A stretch of 64,000 bases of DNA from Curtanaerobium respiraculi (GTDB lineage: Bacteria > Actinomycetota > Coriobacteriia > Coriobacteriales > Eggerthellaceae): contig NZ_JANIPD030000001.1 in NCBI RefSeq assembly GCF_024609215.1, positions 248,001 to 312,000 of the forward strand, written 5' to 3'. Below, piece by piece: positions 61,728 through 64,000 of the stretch. The notes below the pieces were generated by a model, which saw only the letters and a list, made by a program, of their open reading frames with translations, was not told the origin of the DNA and made no database searches. Numbering within the stretch: the first letter of the stretch is position 1; each line of letters starts with the position of its first letter. Made by a program: the position numbers and the translations under genes.

Positions 61728-63776
61728 GTGCAGCTTAAACGCCGCCGGCACAACGAGGACGGTCCAGCGCAGCAAGGGGGCTACGTCCCCTTGGGGGACG
61801 ATCCGCGCATGCAGAAGGAGCAGTTCCGCCAGTACAACTCCGCCGACCCGGAACCCGATACCCGCAGCGCCCGCCTGCGCAGTCGCCTTCTGGGCTTGAA
61901 GCGCAACTCGTCGAAGCCGCGGAAGAAGAGCGCCCTCACCAAGGCTATCGAAGCGTGGACGGCACGCCTGCTCGGCGCGGCGCGGGCGGACGGGTCGTTC
62001 GCGGCGCAGGAGGCGGAGTACGAGAGCAATCGCACGTCGCAGGACTATCTGTGGAACACGACGGGGCTCGCCACCTGGGGAATGGTGTTCCCCCTGCTCA
62101 CCATCATCGTCACCCAGCTGGTGGGCGTCGAACGCGCGGGCATGTTCTCATTCGCGTTCGTGGTCGCCAACCTGCTGATGATCCTCGCGAACTACGGTGC
62201 CCGCACGTACCAGGTGTCCGACCGCGACGAGGCGCACGCATTTTCCGATTACCAGATCAATCGATGGCTCACCGTCATACTGATGCTGGTCGTGGGCTAT
62301 CTCTTCTGCACATTCCACGGGTACGCCGGGGAGATGTTCACGATGACGATGTGGCTGTTCGTCTACCGCGCGGTGGACGGATTGGCCGACTGCTACGAGG
62401 GCCGCCTGCAGCAGGTTGACAAGCTCTATCTGGCCGGCATCAGCCAGACGATCCGAAGCGCGCTGGCATTCCTCGTCTTCTCATTCTTCCTGCTGGTCAC
62501 TCGCGACCTGGGCATCGCCTCCATCGCCATGGGCGTCGTGGCGGCGCTCACCTTCGCTTTCATCACGCTTCCGCTCACGCTGCTCGAGACCCCCCAGAGC
62601 GCGCGCTTCTCGCTCGCCAGCGTGGGGCGCATCTTCGCGGCATGCTTCCCCGCCTTCGTCGCCCTGTTCCTCTACGCGGTCATCGACAACATGCCGAAGT
62701 TCATGATGGAAAGCGTGCTCAGCTACGACAACCAGCTGTACTTCAACGCGCTGTACTTCCCCGCCCAGGCAATTCTGCTGATCGTGGGGTTCTGCTATAA
62801 GCCCATGCTCACGCGAATGGCGGACGCATGGAACGACCTTGGGCGGCGGCGCAGGTTCGATTTGCTTATCTTCGTCGCGCTGCTGGCGGTCGCAGGCATC
62901 ACGCTGGCGGTCCTGTTCCTGATGGCGACCATCGGTCTGCCTATCATGAGCTTCCTTTACGGCATCGACTTCGAGCAGTTCAGGCACATCAGCTATCTGA
63001 TGGTGATCGCGGGCGGCATCACGGGCGGCATCGATTTCCTATACCAGGTCTTCACCGTCATGCGCCGCCAGTGGGCCGTCACGAAACTGTACGTGATCAC
63101 GGTGGCGTTCGCGCTGGCCATCTGCTACATGCTCATCCATGTGAGCGAGTTGCGCGGCGCGGTGATGAGCTATCTGATCACCATGGCGATCCTGCTGGTG
63201 CTTTTGGTGCTGGAATACATCCGCATCCGCGTCGAATACAAACGCCATCCGGAGGACGACCCCACGCTGAAGGCGGCGAAGGCACGTGCGGCTGCCCAGC
63301 AGGAGCGCCCCGATGATCCGCAGAGCGCAGGCGAAGCCCCCGCTCCATCCGACGAAAACGCCCATGCGGACGCCCCGCCCGCGCGGGTTGCGCGCGATGC
63401 GGGAAACCGGGCAGCATCGAACGTCCGGAGTGTCGAGCGAGAGGCCGCAGGCAGAACGCCAACCACTTCGACACGTAACCCGCGCGATACGGCGGAAGCG
63501 CCGGAGGGCGCGCCTTCGGCGAGAGTGCAAGCCATGCGGAGGGTCCCCATCGCGTATTCCCAGCAACCGGCCCGCGAAGAGACGGCGCCTAGCGAGCCCG
63601 AGGGCGCTTCGCACCCGCCCGCGGCCCCCGCATCGGAGCGGCCTCCGCTGGAGTTCACCCCGCGGGAGATAGCCCGTCAGGAGCGCATTGTCCGCGAGGG
63701 CGGCGAGCCCGACCCGCGCTACCGGGCCTGGCGCGCCCTGCAACAGCGCAGGCAAAACCGCGAGCAGGGGAAATAG
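61728..63776 (+). CDS. Polysaccharide flippase-like membrane protein (MATE/Wzx fold)
   Basis: 682 residues from a GTG at 61728 with AAAGGA upstream. A hydrophilic basic N-terminal region (~1-105) precedes about 12-14 helices (~110-510; GLATWGMVFPLLTIIVTQLV, NYGARTYQVSDRDEA...), as in MurJ/Wzx/oligosaccharide flippases. The C-terminal ~160 residues are a disordered, Pro/Ala/Glu-rich tail ending in a basic segment (RAWRALQQRRQNREQ). It probably moves a lipid-linked glycan across the membrane; the cargo is unknown, and no glycosyltransferase operon adjoins in the window. Confidence 0.82.
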   Translation: MQLKRRRHNEDGPAQQGGYVPLGDDPRMQKEQFRQYNSADPEPDTRSARLRSRLLGLKRNSSKPRKKSALTKAIEAWTARLLGAARADGSFAAQEAEYESNRTSQDYLWNTTGLATWGMVFPLLTIIVTQLVGVERAGMFSFAFVVANLLMILANYGARTYQVSDRDEAHAFSDYQINRWLTVILMLVVGYLFCTFHGYAGEMFTMTMWLFVYRAVDGLADCYEGRLQQVDKLYLAGISQTIRSALAFLVFSFFLLVTRDLGIASIAMGVVAALTFAFITLPLTLLETPQSARFSLASVGRIFAACFPAFVALFLYAVIDNMPKFMMESVLSYDNQLYFNALYFPAQAILLIVGFCYKPMLTRMADAWNDLGRRRRFDLLIFVALLAVAGITLAVLFLMATIGLPIMSFLYGIDFEQFRHISYLMVIAGGITGGIDFLYQVFTVMRRQWAVTKLYVITVAFALAICYMLIHVSELRGAVMSYLITMAILLVLLVLEYIRIRVEYKRHPEDDPTLKAAKARAAAQQERPDDPQSAGEAPAPSDENAHADAPPARVARDAGNRAASNVRSVEREAAGRTPTTSTRNPRDTAEAPEGAPSARVQAMRRVPIAYSQQPAREETAPSEPEGASHPPAAPASERPPLEFTPREIARQERIVREGGEPDPRYRAWRALQQRRQNREQGK

Positions 63777-64000
63777 CCGATAGCAGCGGAGCGGCGCTGA
63801 ATGCGATCCCCGGCGCCGGACCCCGGGCGGATCCTCGCAAGGGAGATCGTCGCCATGCAAAGGCCGGAATGGCGCGAAAGCCCGCCGACGTTTTTCGTCG
63901 GATTCCCCCGCTTGCTGCCGTGGGGCATTTTCGGGATGAATGCAGTCCGACAAGCAGTACAGTATGATTTCCAAACACAGACCGGCCGCCAGGTGCAGAA
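63777..64000. other. Right-edge interval, no supported gene
   Basis: A short hairpin CCGACG/CGTCGG with a five-T loop lies at 63885-63901. An ATG at 63964 stays open to the edge (12 codons) but has no ribosome site, so it may or may not begin the next gene. Confidence 0.4.

Noticed and set aside
63964-64000. Start of a new gene at the right edge
   Set aside because: Only 12 codons are visible and no ribosome site precedes the ATG; left unannotated as a gene.

Overview
The window is GC-rich, densely coded bacterial chromosome. Its gene content points to a gut-associated actinobacterium of the Coriobacteriia, most likely Eggerthellaceae. The strongest pointers are a multi-pass membrane regulator with a C-terminal LuxR helix-turn-helix beside a Tat-exported fumarate-reductase-like flavoprotein, anaerobic ribonucleotide reductase (nrdD/nrdG), rubrerythrin and type III glutamine synthetase. 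This placement is inferred from gene content, not from a database match.

Layout. 1-4.0 kb: partial secreted beta-helix-like surface protein and a LuxR-type regulator upstream of it. 4.1-4.9 kb: decayed stretch with a partial tRNA-Thr copy and a broken HepT-like toxin gene beside tRNA-Thr(CGT). 5.1-8.4 kb: MacB/LolD-type ABC exporter. 8.5-10.2 kb: nuclease-like orphan gene and a long inverted repeat. 10.2-16.4 kb: htpG, a membrane-anchored GH25 lysozyme, and a sodium symporter and MFS exporter with overlapping genes. 16.5-21.1 kb: cysteine-rich two-CW-like protein, LuxR membrane regulator, Tat flavoprotein, rubrerythrin. 21.4-27.4 kb: glutamine synthetase III, Pit phosphate transporter, a frameshifted small membrane protein, and a two-component system. 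27.4-28.2 kb: gene-free mosaic of short repeats and hairpins. 28.2-34.9 kb: rpsI-rplM, glycosyltransferase, zinc-ribbon membrane protein, hom-lysA, MoaE-like gene and rlmH. 35-46 kb: LCP protein, dGTPase-like HD protein, plsY, DedA-dnaX-ybaB-recR, SRP RNA, folC, galT. 46-50 kb: galK, alpha-galactosidase and a frameshifted sugar permease. 50-58 kb: GT-B-like protein, MFS-CBS exporter behind a terminator/SD-sequestering leader, thrH, zinc-ribbon protein, PseG-like protein, CDF transporter. 58-63.8 kb: nrdG, nrdD under a predicted NrdR box pair, and a flippase.

How genes work together. Permease, alpha-galactosidase, galK and galT form a pathway from alpha-galactoside uptake to UDP-galactose. Their order and a 14-bp overlap indicate one operon, possibly continuing into folC. 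Pit with the adjacent response regulator and kinase suggests phosphate-linked control. hom and thrH (here far apart) can supply threonine without a classical homoserine kinase, and lysA makes lysine.

Most interesting signals: (i) the alpha-galactosidase reading frame is continuous with the C-terminal half of a GPH/MelB-like permease, while the permease itself is split by one extra G in a G7 tract; (ii) the MFS-CBS exporter leader has a perfect 13-bp terminator whose 3' arm can alternatively pair with the Shine-Dalgarno sequence; (iii) a near-palindromic pair of 48-bp arms follows the nuclease-like gene; (iv) a partial tRNA-Thr copy and a catalytically dead HepT lie beside the intact tRNA; (v) the 27.4-28.2 kb mosaic of repeats. 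No CRISPR array, complete prophage or complete insertion sequence was seen.
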